Below are positions 25,227-32,585 of a DNA stretch of 38,935 nt, piece after piece. This stretch comes from Acidobacteriota bacterium (GTDB lineage Bacteria > Acidobacteriota > Vicinamibacteria > Vicinamibacterales > 2-12-FULL-66-21), in assembly GCA_003222675.1 (NCBI GenBank), contig QHWT01000015.1, positions 4,734 to 43,668 on the forward strand, given 5' to 3'. The translations under genes were made by a program, and so were the position numbers. The notes beneath the pieces were generated by a model that was given only the letters and a program-made list of their open reading frames with translations, was not told the DNA's origin and did not search any database. Position 1 is the first letter of the stretch. Each line of letters opens with the position of its first letter.

Positions 25227-26765
25227 ATGCAGACGAGCCTCGGGACGCCGACGGCAGCGGCCGTTGTTTTCTTTCTCGTGATCGTCGCGCTGACACTCGC
25301 CGTCACGTACTGGGCGGCGCGACGCACGCGATCCACGCGCGAGTTCTATGCGGCCGGCCGATCAATCAGCCCACTGCAGAACGGCCTGGCGCTCGCAGGC
25401 GATTACATGAGCGCGGCGTCCTTCCTCGGGATCGCTGGCCTTGTCGCGCTGCGCGGCTACGATGGGATGATCTACGCCACGGGATGGCTCGTCGGCTGGC
25501 CCGCGCTGATGTTCCTCATCGCCGAGCCGCTGCGCAATCTCGGCAAGTTCACGTTCGCCGACGTGGTCGCCTTCCGGCTGCGCCAGGCGCCGGTGCGCAT
25601 CGCGTCCGCCTTTGGCGCGATCCTCACGCTCATCTTCTATGTCCTGGCGCAGATGGTCGGCGCCGGCAATCTCGTTCGACTCATGTTCGGCGTGTCGTAC
25701 GAGTGGGCGGTGGTAAGTGTCGGCGTCGTCATGCTCGCCTATGTGCTGTTCGGCGGCATGCTCGCGACAACATGGGTGCAGATCATCAAGGCGATTCTTC
25801 TGCTCTTCGGCGTCTCGCTGCTGACGGTGCTGCTGCTCTGGCGCTTCCACTTTTCACCCGGCGCGCTGTACGCGTCAGTTGCCGCGCAATACGGACAGGC
25901 GGCGCTGGAGCCCGGCGGGCTCGTCAGCGATCCGGTCGACGCGATCTCGCTCGGCCTCGCGCTGATGCTCGGTCTGCTCGGACTGCCACACATCCTGATG
26001 CGGTTCTACACGGTGCCCGACGCACGCGCCGCGCGCGGCTCGGTCCTCTATGCGACCGGGTTCATCGCGTACTTCTACCTGATCATTCCATTGGCAGGCT
26101 TCGGCGCCGCGGCGCTGGTCGGGCGCGATCTGATTCGATCGATCGATGCGGGTGGGAACATGGCGGCGCCGCTGCTGGCAGAGTTGCTTGGCGGGACGCC
26201 GTTCCTGGGTTTCATCGCCGCGGTCGCGTTCGCGACGATCCTCGCCGTGGTCGCGGGGTTGACGCTCGCGGGCGCGAGCGCGCTGTCGCACGACATTTTC
26301 ACGCAGGCGATCCGAAAAGGCCACGCGTCGGAGCAGGAACAGATCCGCGTGGCGCGCGCTGCGACCGTGGCATTCGGCAGCGTCGCGGTCGCGCTCGGCA
26401 TTCTCTTCAAAGGACAGAACGTCGCCTTCATGGTCGGGCTGGCGTTTGCCGTCGCCTGCAGCGCTAACTTTCCGCCGCTGCTGCTCTCGATCGTGTGGCG
26501 CCGGTTCACCACCGCGGGCGCGGTGTGTTCAATTCTGTCCGGCGCGATTCTCTCGGTCACGCTGATTCTGCTGAGCCCGACGGTCTGGGTCGATCTGCTG
26601 CACTATCCCGCCGCGCTGTTTCCGCTTCGAAATCCCGCGATCGTCTCGATGCCGGTGAGCTTTCTCTGCGGGATTGTCGCGTCGCTCCTGACCCGTGAGC
26701 CGGACGCGGAAGTGCGTTTCGACGACGAGAAGCTGAGAACCTATCTCGGCATTGGCGCTGAGTAG
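25227..26765 (+). CDS. actP: Cation:acetate symporter, sodium:solute symporter family (ActP-like)
   Basis: 512 residues, about 13 membrane spans. It imports acetate and similar short-chain acids with a cation. Family features are STREFYAAGRSISPLQNGLALAGDYMSAASFLG, the TWVQIIKAILLL helix, GLPHILMRFYTVPDARAARGSV, ATILAVVAGLTLAGASALSHDIF and FAVACSANFPPLLLSIVWRRFT. The length is slightly below that of E. coli ActP. It is translated right after the DUF485 partner. The neighbouring CoA-acylating dehydrogenase makes acetyl- or propionyl-CoA, so the cluster may serve short-chain acid metabolism (inference). Confidence 0.92.
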   Translation: MQTSLGTPTAAAVVFFLVIVALTLAVTYWAARRTRSTREFYAAGRSISPLQNGLALAGDYMSAASFLGIAGLVALRGYDGMIYATGWLVGWPALMFLIAEPLRNLGKFTFADVVAFRLRQAPVRIASAFGAILTLIFYVLAQMVGAGNLVRLMFGVSYEWAVVSVGVVMLAYVLFGGMLATTWVQIIKAILLLFGVSLLTVLLLWRFHFSPGALYASVAAQYGQAALEPGGLVSDPVDAISLGLALMLGLLGLPHILMRFYTVPDARAARGSVLYATGFIAYFYLIIPLAGFGAAALVGRDLIRSIDAGGNMAAPLLAELLGGTPFLGFIAAVAFATILAVVAGLTLAGASALSHDIFTQAIRKGHASEQEQIRVARAATVAFGSVAVALGILFKGQNVAFMVGLAFAVACSANFPPLLLSIVWRRFTTAGAVCSILSGAILSVTLILLSPTVWVDLLHYPAALFPLRNPAIVSMPVSFLCGIVASLLTREPDAEVRFDDEKLRTYLGIGAE

Positions 26766-26796
26766 CTGGCAGCGCTCTGGCATCTGCTGGAGGGCG

Positions 26797-28161
26797 ATGA
26801 AGCTGTTGACGTCCTGTATCGCGCCCCTTCTCTTCTCGCTTTCACTAATCGTGGCGGCGCCGGCCGGCCAACTCTTCACGTCCGCCGAACCAATCGAGCT
26901 CACGCTCGAGGCACCCCTACAGCAACTGTTCGATAAAGGCATCGACGACGATAAATTCAGCGTTCGCGGCGTCCTGTCGTATCGCGACGCCTCCACTGGA
27001 TCGAACGTGGTGGTGAAGGATGTCGATGTCTCGGTGCGCGGTCACACGAGCCGGCGTGAGACCGAGTGCTCGTTTCCGAAACTGAAGATCAACTTCGACA
27101 AGGCGAGCGCCCGTGCGCAATCGATCTTCGCGGGCCTCGACGGTCTGCGCATCGGCACACACTGCGGCGAGAACCCGGGCGAGGAGCGCACGCCAAAGTT
27201 CGGCCGCCTCGCCAACGAGAGGTCCCCCGTGCGCGAAGCGTTCGTCTACCGGCTGCTCGATGCGGCCGGCGTAGCGACGTTGAGAGCGCGTCCCGCTCGC
27301 GTCTCCTATGTGGATAAAGGCGCGCAGGCACCCCCGCTCGTGCGTAACGCCATGCTGCTGGAGGATGACGACGACCTGATGAAGCGGCTCGATGGAACCG
27401 GCAAGATCACGATGGAGCGGTTCACTAGCGCGCGCGATCAGTTTGCGCCGCTGGATACCGCCGCAATGGCGTTCGCGCAGGCCATGATCGCTAACTTCGA
27501 CTGGTGCGTGCGGTTCTATCCCGAGGACACCTATCGCTGCGACGCGCGGCAGCCGCTCTGGAATGTGATGGCCGTCACGCGGGACAGCGGACGCGCTGTC
27601 CCGGTGATCGCGGACTTCGACCTCGCGGGCATGGTCGTGGGGGCCCACAACTGGTTCGACAAGGTGTATAACGCCGGCTTCGTCCCGTCGCGATCGAGCG
27701 TCGAGATTGAAGTCCTCAGCCAGGTTCAGCACACGCGTTCCGTGTTCTCGAGGGCACAACTCGACGAAACGCGGCACCGCTTCCTCCAGCGCAAGCCCGC
27801 GCTGTACGACGTCCTCGCGAAGACGCGGCTCGATCCACGCGGGCGTGAGCTCGCGCAGCAGCATCTCGACGCGTTCTTCAACGCCATCACCACCGACGCC
27901 GCGTTCTACCGTCCAGTCGTCGTGAAGCCGGATACGCGCGTCTATCTCGATGCGACGAAGACACGCGAGGCCTGCGGCGAGGGCGACACGGTGCTGCCCG
28001 GGACGCCAGTGAACGAGATCCGGCGCGACGGGATGATGGTTGAAGTGGCGCTCCTCGATGCGCGCTGGCACTGGGGGCCACCCGCCGAGTGCAAGGCCGT
28101 CAAGGCGGGAACGGTCTGGATAGATCGAAGTGCGATCAGCGCGGAGTACCCGGAAAAATGA
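26797..28161 (+). CDS. Exported protein, distantly CotH-like, with SH3-like tail
   Basis: 454 residues; the ATG at 26797 follows GGAGGG and opens a signal peptide (MKLLTSCIAPLLFSLSLIVAAPAG). VSVRGHTSRRETECSFPKLKINF resembles the RGxxSR...PKxxxKI entry motif of CotH proteins, followed by REAFVYRLLDAAGVATLRARPARVSYVD and VRNAMLLEDDDDLMKRL, which fit the same fold. FDWCVRF and VIADFDLAGMV could be the catalytic loops of this kinase-like fold. Residues from about 380 (DTVLPGTPVNEIRRDGMMVEVALLD...GTVWIDRSAI) look like a bacterial SH3 domain. This assignment is by eye and tentative. It starts 31 bp after actP and may be cotranscribed. Confidence 0.6.
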   Translation: MKLLTSCIAPLLFSLSLIVAAPAGQLFTSAEPIELTLEAPLQQLFDKGIDDDKFSVRGVLSYRDASTGSNVVVKDVDVSVRGHTSRRETECSFPKLKINFDKASARAQSIFAGLDGLRIGTHCGENPGEERTPKFGRLANERSPVREAFVYRLLDAAGVATLRARPARVSYVDKGAQAPPLVRNAMLLEDDDDLMKRLDGTGKITMERFTSARDQFAPLDTAAMAFAQAMIANFDWCVRFYPEDTYRCDARQPLWNVMAVTRDSGRAVPVIADFDLAGMVVGAHNWFDKVYNAGFVPSRSSVEIEVLSQVQHTRSVFSRAQLDETRHRFLQRKPALYDVLAKTRLDPRGRELAQQHLDAFFNAITTDAAFYRPVVVKPDTRVYLDATKTREACGEGDTVLPGTPVNEIRRDGMMVEVALLDARWHWGPPAECKAVKAGTVWIDRSAISAEYPEK

Positions 28162-28167
28162 GAGAGG

Positions 28168-28313
28168 GCCAGTAACAGTTGCCGGTTGCCAGTAACCAGT
28201 TGCCGGTAACCGTTTGCCGGTTGCCGGTTGGTACCTGGCTACTGGCGACCGCTACTGGCGACTGGGCGATCGGTTACTGGCTACTGGTTACTGACTACCT
28301 GTTACGAACCACG
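28168..28313. terminator. Inverted repeat of GTTGCCGG/CTACTGG words between convergent genes
   Basis: The left half repeats GTTGCCGG and CAGTAACC words; the right half repeats CTACTGG and GGTTACTG. CAGTAACCAG (28190-28199) pairs exactly with CTGGTTACTG (28284-28293). The block lies between the stops of two convergent genes, so termination in both directions is the simplest role. Confidence 0.65.
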
Positions 28314-28353
28314 CAGCCGGGACCTGTGCGCTCGCGTGTGCGGCCGTGTGCGC

Positions 28354-28905
28354 TTACGCCTTCACGCCTTCCACGTCAAGCGAGATCTTCACGTCGTCGC
28401 CGACGAGGAACCCGCCGGTCTCGAGCGCCGCGTTCCACGTGAGGCCGAAATCACTGCGCTTGATCTTGGCGGTGGCGGAAAAGCCGATCCGCTCCCCTCC
28501 CCAGGGATCCTTGCCGCGCCCTTCATGCGTGACGTCGAGCGTCAGCGGGCGCGTCACGCCGTGGATCGTCACGTCGCCGGTCAGCTTGAACTCGTCGAGC
28601 GTTCCCTCGAGCTTCGTGCTGCGGAACGTCATCTTCGGAAACTTCTCGACGTCAAAGAAGTCGGCGGAGCGCAAGTGCGTGTCGCGCTGGGCCTCGCGCG
28701 TGTCGATGCTCGCAACGTTGACATCGATCTCAACTTTCGAGTTCGCAACGTTTGTCTCGTCGAGGCGAATCTCTCCGGTGACGTCGCTGAACCGGCCCTT
28801 CACGGTCGCGATCATCATGTGCTTGACCGCGAACTCGACGTGGCTGTGCGCCGGGTCGATCTTCCAGGTCGTGACGCCGGTCGCGGTCTGTGTTGCTGTG
28901 GCCAT
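28354..28905 (-). CDS. YceI-family lipid-binding protein
   Basis: 183 residues, a lipocalin-like beta barrel that binds isoprenoid chains in known members. Motifs are WKIDPAHSHVEFAVKHMMIATVKGRFSDVTGEI, HLRSADFFDVEKFPKMTFRST, LTGDVTIHGVTRPLTLDV and GFSATAKIKRSDFGLTWN. No signal peptide is visible, so it is a cytoplasmic version. ATG 28905 is chosen (AGGAGG 9 bases upstream) over one at 28923. It is divergent from an HxlR regulator with a strong promoter between them, and probably controlled by it. Confidence 0.93.
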   Translation of the reverse strand: MATATQTATGVTTWKIDPAHSHVEFAVKHMMIATVKGRFSDVTGEIRLDETNVANSKVEIDVNVASIDTREAQRDTHLRSADFFDVEKFPKMTFRSTKLEGTLDEFKLTGDVTIHGVTRPLTLDVTHEGRGKDPWGGERIGFSATAKIKRSDFGLTWNAALETGGFLVGDDVKISLDVEGVKA

Positions 28906-28952
28906 CTGCTGATCCTCCTGCACTGCCGTGGTTAGCTAATCAATCCTGTGTC

Positions 28953-28981
28953 ACTATATTTTAGTAAGTTAGTTGTGTCAA
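28953..28981 (-). promoter_or_regulatory. Strong sigma70 promoter of the YceI gene with operator-like repeats
   Basis: On the minus strand: TTGACA (28981-28976), a 17-bp spacer, TATAGT (28958-28953). ACTA (28953-28956) and TAGT (28962-28965) form an inverted repeat over the -10. TGTGTCA occurs twice in direct orientation (28947-28953 and 28974-28980), one at each end of the promoter. These are candidate HxlR sites. Confidence 0.7.
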
Positions 28982-28992
28982 GTAGGCAGCTT

Positions 28993-29001
28993 TGGTACAA
29001 T
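28993..29001 (+). promoter_or_regulatory. Extended -10 promoter, leaderless, for hxlR
   Basis: TGGTACAAT: TG at 28993-28994, then TACAAT at 28996-29001, with a weak -35 (TTGTGT 28973-28978) 17 bp upstream. Only six bases separate it from the ATG at 29008, so the mRNA should begin at or next to the start codon. It overlaps the -35 region of the divergent YceI promoter. Confidence 0.55.
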
Positions 29002-29007
29002 GCGCAC

Positions 29008-29433
29008 ATGGCTCTACAGCGGGCGCTCTGCGCGCGATTTCACGCGGCGGTGGAGCTCGTCGGACGACGGTGGACCGGCGCCGTCATCCAGCTGTTGCTC
29101 CACGGGCGCATGAGATATGCCGAGCTGCGCGGCGCCATCCCCGACATCAGCGATCGCATGCTGTCGGAGCGGCTGCGCGAGCTCGAGAACGAGGGCATCG
29201 TCGCCCGCATCGTGATTCCGGAGACGCCCGTACGAGTTGAGTACGCGCTGACAGAAAAAGGACGAGCCCTCGAACGCGCGCTTGCCGAGATCGGTAAATG
29301 GGCCGAGCGTTGGGGTGCGGCGGAACCTACCCGTTCAGCAGGCGCATCGCCGCCTCGGGATAGCGCGACCCCGCGGCCACGCCGCGCGGCGCGATCGCGT
29401 TCAGCGCGTCCAGGTCGGCCTGCGTCAGCGTGA
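29008..29433 (+). CDS. HxlR-family transcriptional regulator with read-through tail
   Basis: 141 residues. The HxlR winged helix occupies residues 1-104: [54 protein letters not shown], then [24 protein letters not shown]. The ATG at 29008 is chosen for its extended -10 box and because the family starts here; earlier codons from 28948 lie in the promoter. Residues 107-141 (Ser/Arg/Pro-rich) are translated from the opposite strand of the aldo-keto reductase gene and match nothing, so the original stop seems to be lost. HxlR proteins often sense reactive electrophiles or aldehydes via Cys; one Cys (C8) is near the N-terminus. Confidence 0.88.
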   Translation: MALQRALCARFHAAVELVGRRWTGAVIQLLLHGRMRYAELRGAIPDISDRMLSERLRELENEGIVARIVIPETPVRVEYALTEKGRALERALAEIGKWAERWGAAEPTRSAGASPPRDSATPRPRRAARSRSARPGRPASA

Positions 29434-30313
29434 TCTCGGCCGCGCCGGCATTCTCCTCCACACGTGCGCGCTGCCGCGAGCCCGGGATCGGGACGATGTC
29501 CATGCCTTGCGCGAGCAGCCACGCCAAGGCGAGCTGCGCGGGCGTGCAGCCCTTCTCGCGCGCCATCCGCTCGAGTCGCGCGACCAGCTCCAGGTTCTTC
29601 GAAAAATTCTCTCCCCGGAACCGCGGGTTGTTGCGCCGCCAGTCGTCCGGCGCGAAATCATCCGGGGACCTGAAGCGTCCCGTGAGAAACCCTCGCCCGA
29701 GCGGGCTGTATGCCACGAACGTCAGGCCGAGTGCGCGGCACGTCGACAGGATCTCGTCTTCGGGGTCGCGCGACCACAGCGAGTATTCCGTCTGCAGCGC
29801 GGCGATCGGATGCACCGCGTGCGCGCGGCGGATCGTGGCCGGACCCGCTTCCGACAAGCCGAGCGCGCACACCTTGCCCGCTTTCACCAGTTCCGCCATC
29901 GCGCCGACCGTGTCCTCGATCGGCGTCGCCGGATCCACGCGGTGCTGGTAGTAGAGATCGATCCGTTCGACGCCGAGGCGCCGCAGCGACGCATCGCAGG
30001 CCTGGCGCACGTACTCGGGACGGCCGTTCACGCCGACGAACGTGCCGTCGTCCTTTCGCACGTTGCCGAACTTCGTCGCGAGCACCACGCGACCTCGCCG
30101 ATCGGCGATCGCACGCCCCACGAGGATCTCGTTCGTGAACGGTCCATAAATATCGGCGGTGTCCAGGAAATTGATTCCCAGGTCGATGGCACGATGGATG
30201 GTCGCGATCGCCTCCTGCTCGTCGCGAGGGCCGTAGAAATCCGACATGCCCATGCACCCGAGCCCGATCGCGGAAATCGAGACGGCCGTCCGTCCGAGCG
30301 TGATCTGTTTCAT
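29327..30313 (-). CDS. Aldo/keto reductase
   Basis: A 328-residue NADP(H)-dependent oxidoreductase barrel. The catalytic tetrad is visible: D51 and Y56 in DTADIYG, K81 in LATKFG and H124 in [54 protein letters not shown] and [18 protein letters not shown] (cofactor site) place it with the YajO/pyridoxal-reductase-like AKR group. The start at 30313 overlaps the HAD stop as ATGA, so the two are translationally coupled. The 3' end overlaps the convergent hxlR by 107 bp. The real substrate is open; aldehyde detoxification would fit an HxlR neighbour. Confidence 0.93.
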   Translation of the reverse strand: MKQITLGRTAVSISAIGLGCMGMSDFYGPRDEQEAIATIHRAIDLGINFLDTADIYGPFTNEILVGRAIADRRGRVVLATKFGNVRKDDGTFVGVNGRPEYVRQACDASLRRLGVERIDLYYQHRVDPATPIEDTVGAMAELVKAGKVCALGLSEAGPATIRRAHAVHPIAALQTEYSLWSRDPEDEILSTCRALGLTFVAYSPLGRGFLTGRFRSPDDFAPDDWRRNNPRFRGENFSKNLELVARLERMAREKGCTPAQLALAWLLAQGMDIVPIPGSRQRARVEENAGAAEITLTQADLDALNAIAPRGVAAGSRYPEAAMRLLNG

Positions 30314-30981
30314 ACGCGTCCTGCCTGCAAGAGACCGTCCAGTGTATAGGCGAGCAGCTCTCCAATTCGCGTGACCGTCACGTCCGCGGGAGGCAGCGTC
30401 CGCACCCTTTCGTCTGTCACGTAGTGCCCCTGCTGCGGCCAGACCGTGGTGACACGCTCGCCCCAGTGGCGCTTCATCGCGTCCAGCAGCCACAGTTTAT
30501 CGTCCACGGCGACGTAGCGCTCCGCTGTATATCGCTCTTCGACGTCGTCCAGCTCCCGCTCCTTGTGCACGTAGATCAGGATGTTCTGGTCGACCGCGTC
30601 GAAGAGGCCCGAACGTTCGATCTTACGCGGCTGGAAGACGACATCGCCGTCCGACACGATCACGGCGGGTCCCCAGCGGCGCGCGTGCTCGACGACGTCG
30701 AGCGATTCGGGAAAGAGACGGTTGGCGAACGGGTAGTTCACGAGGAACGAGGAGACAATCAAGGCGTGCGAGTCGCGCGGATGCTGTATGCGGTAGCGCT
30801 GCAACGCACCGAGATAGTCCGCGTATCCAAGCTCCTTGCGGAGCGCCTCGAAGATCTCCCAGTACTCCTGCTGGCGCTCGTGTCCGAGCTCCCGATCCAT
30901 GTGCCGCATCAGGTGGGCGACGACCCGGTCGTTGTCGAGGAGCGTGTTGTCGACGTCGAACAACGTGACGACGGGATGCAT
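30310..30981 (-). CDS. HAD-superfamily hydrolase
   Basis: 223 residues. [11 protein letters not shown] (8-18) holds the nucleophile D9 and acid/base D11; [10 protein letters not shown] is the second motif, a lysine follows in [12 protein letters not shown], and [15 protein letters not shown] supplies the acidic motif 4. It therefore looks active as a phosphatase of unknown substrate. The ATG at 30981 is chosen because upstream codons translate the G-rich repeat. It is first gene of a pair with the aldo-keto reductase (ATGA overlap). Its start lies only 20 bp from the GGGGTGC array shared with the divergent HAD gene. Confidence 0.88.
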   Translation of the reverse strand: MHPVVTLFDVDNTLLDNDRVVAHLMRHMDRELGHERQQEYWEIFEALRKELGYADYLGALQRYRIQHPRDSHALIVSSFLVNYPFANRLFPESLDVVEHARRWGPAVIVSDGDVVFQPRKIERSGLFDAVDQNILIYVHKERELDDVEERYTAERYVAVDDKLWLLDAMKRHWGERVTTVWPQQGHYVTDERVRTLPPADVTVTRIGELLAYTLDGLLQAGRV

Positions 30982-31001
30982 GGGTGGATTATCGCGGAAT
31001 C

Positions 31002-31058
31002 GGGGTGCGGGGTGCGGGGCGCGGGGTGCGCGGGTGCGGGGTGCGGGGTGCGGGGTGC
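31002..31058 (+). repeat. GGGGTGC heptad array with G-quadruplex potential
   Basis: Eight units, mostly GGGGTGC (31002, 31009, 31023, 31038, 31045, 31052), with variants GGGGCGC (31016) and GCGGGTGC (31030). Four or more G4 runs separated by 3-base loops fit the classic quadruplex pattern on the plus strand. The array lies in the 119-bp gap between two divergent HAD genes, where their promoters should be. Confidence 0.88.
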
Positions 31059-31100
31059 GGTATGGTCTCCTGAATTCTTGATCTCCTGTGAGGTACCCCA

Positions 31101-31766
31101 ATGCGTGCAGTGATCTTCGATCTCGACGGCACCCTGGTGGACTCCGTGTATGCGCACGTGTTTGCCTGGCAGCGCGTGCTCGCCGAGGCCGACATTCACA
31201 TCGACGGCTGGAAGATTCATCGCCTGATCGGTATGAGCGGCGGCCTGCTGACGAAAGCGGCCGCACGGGAGATCGGGCGCGAACTGGCCGAGGCGGATGC
31301 GGAAGCGCTGCAGACACGTCACGGCACGGTCTACAAGGAGCTCCTCCCCGTGCGACGGCCACTGCCGGGGGCGATCGAGCTCCTGCGCCACCTTCGCGAG
31401 ACCAGGATCGCGCACGGCATCGCCACGTCGGGCAAGCGCGAAGATGTGAAGCCGTCACTTGCCGCACTCCATGTGCCCGGAGACATCATCGTCGTCGATC
31501 AATCGGATGTCGAGCGGGCGAAGCCGGAACCGGATCTCTTTCTCGCATGTCAGTCGCGGCTGAACGTGCGGCCCGAGGAATGCTACGTGGTCGGCGATGC
31601 TGTCTGGGATCTGCTCGCCGCGCGCCGCGCCGGCATGCTCGGCGTGGGACTGCTCTCTGGTGGGTACGGTGAAGAGGAGCTCGCGCGCGCCGGTGCGTAT
31701 CGTGTGTATCAGGACCCGGCCGATCTCCTGTCAGCTATCTATCAGCTCGGATTGCGAGCCAGTTAG
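31101..31766 (+). CDS. HAD-superfamily phosphatase, phosphoglycolate-phosphatase-like
   Basis: 221 residues with all HAD motifs: nucleophile D7 and D9 in VIFDLDGTLVDS, the Ser/Thr motif in IATSGKREDV, Lys in AKPEPDLFL and the metal motif VVGDAVWDLLAARRAGM. A helical cap lies between about residues 15 and 85. It belongs to the Gph/beta-phosphoglucomutase-like subfamily; hydrolysis of a small phosphate ester is expected, the substrate not decidable. GAGG lies about 8 bases before the ATG. It is divergent from the other HAD gene. Confidence 0.9.
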   Translation: MRAVIFDLDGTLVDSVYAHVFAWQRVLAEADIHIDGWKIHRLIGMSGGLLTKAAAREIGRELAEADAEALQTRHGTVYKELLPVRRPLPGAIELLRHLRETRIAHGIATSGKREDVKPSLAALHVPGDIIVVDQSDVERAKPEPDLFLACQSRLNVRPEECYVVGDAVWDLLAARRAGMLGVGLLSGGYGEEELARAGAYRVYQDPADLLSAIYQLGLRAS

Positions 31767-31773
31767 AGCGGGT

Positions 31774-31908
31774 GATTTGGTGATCTGGTAATTGGGTAAT
31801 TGGGTAATTGGGTAATTCAGCTTCGCGCCGGCTACCGCCGGCGCCCTCAGAAGCGGGAGCGCGTGCGATGCGAAATCATCAGTCACCAGATCGCCCGATC
31901 ACCAAATC
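31774..31908. repeat. Inverted repeat with TAATTGGG octamers and GC hairpin
   Basis: GATTTGGTGATC (31774-31785) is perfectly complementary to GATCACCAAATC (31897-31908). The left arm continues as four TAATTGGG-type octamers (31788-31818). In the middle is a strong hairpin, GCGCCGGC (31825-31832) and GCCGGCGC (31837-31844) with loop TACC. It lies downstream of the HAD stop and ends right at the tetR promoter, so it may insulate the two. Confidence 0.8.
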
Positions 31909-31933
31909 TGATAGACTGACCGAATGGTCAGTC
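31909..31933 (+). promoter_or_regulatory. Extended -10 promoter and TetR operator of the efflux operon
   Basis: The extended -10 box is TG at 31909-31910 and TAGACT at 31912-31917. GACTGACC (31914-31921), GAAT, GGTCAGTC (31926-31933) form a perfect 20-bp palindrome that overlaps the -10 and the expected transcript start. This is the classical layout for an autorepressed tetR-efflux operon; the TGACCNNNNGGTCA core is typical of the family. The tetR ATG is 26 bp downstream. Confidence 0.82.
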
Positions 31934-31958
31934 GGCTGAACGGCTGGTCTAGCTTCGT

Positions 31959-32585
31959 ATGCCTCGACCGCGCCGTTCCGCCGTCCTCACCGCGTTCCGC
32001 ACGTCCGCTCTCCTTGACGCTGCCCGCCGCGTGTTCGGAAAGTCCGGCTTCGAGGCCGCGACGATCGCCGAGATCGCGCGCGAAGCCGGTGTGGCGAAGG
32101 GCACGGTCTATCTCTACTACCGTTCGAAGCGCAGCATCTATTGGGCTGCCCTCCGGGAAGGCATCGCCGAGCTGGATGCTCGCACGCGGAAGCGCGTACG
32201 GCGCGCCGCCACGCTGCACGATGCCATTCGCGAGTTCATTCTCACGAAGGTCGAGTATTTCGACGAGCGCCGTGACTTCTTCCGCATCTACGTGCAGGAG
32301 CTGAGCGGACAGGCCGTGCGCCCGCAATTCGGGCATGCCGATTTCAAGCCGCTGTATCAGCGTCAACTGCGAGGTCTGCAAACGGCGGTCACCGCCGCGA
32401 TCGACCGCGGCGAGATTCGCAGGGTCGACGCGAGCCGGGCCGCGGGCGCAATCGTCGATCTCACGCGCGGCGTCGTCAGCCGCCGATTGATGAGACGGCG
32501 GCGCGCCCGTGCGGCGGCGGAAGTTGACGCCGTGGTGGATCTCATCTGGAGGGGACTGGCGTCGAAAGGATCGTTGAAGCGATGA
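31959..32585 (+). CDS. TetR/AcrR-family repressor of the efflux operon
   Basis: 208 residues. The N-terminal HTH is IAEIAREAGVAKGTVYLYYRSK (about 36-57), followed by a helical ligand domain (FILTKVEYFDERRDFFRIYVQEL, AIVDLTRGVVSRRLM). It is the first gene of its own target operon: the stop overlaps the tolC-like start (ATGA at 32582-32585). A perfect palindrome covers the promoter upstream. The expected role is to release the operon when a toxic compound, probably also an efflux substrate, binds. Confidence 0.93.
   Translation: MPRPRRSAVLTAFRTSALLDAARRVFGKSGFEAATIAEIAREAGVAKGTVYLYYRSKRSIYWAALREGIAELDARTRKRVRRAATLHDAIREFILTKVEYFDERRDFFRIYVQELSGQAVRPQFGHADFKPLYQRQLRGLQTAVTAAIDRGEIRRVDASRAAGAIVDLTRGVVSRRLMRRRRARAAAEVDAVVDLIWRGLASKGSLKR

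Noticed and set aside
26917-28071. A 384-codon minus-strand open frame
   Set aside because: Lies opposite the CotH-like gene, which has a signal peptide and ribosome site; the antisense product has neither.
31002-31058. Replication-origin iterons
   Set aside because: No dnaA/rep gene, DnaA box cluster or AT-rich region nearby; position between divergent genes argues for a promoter-region repeat.
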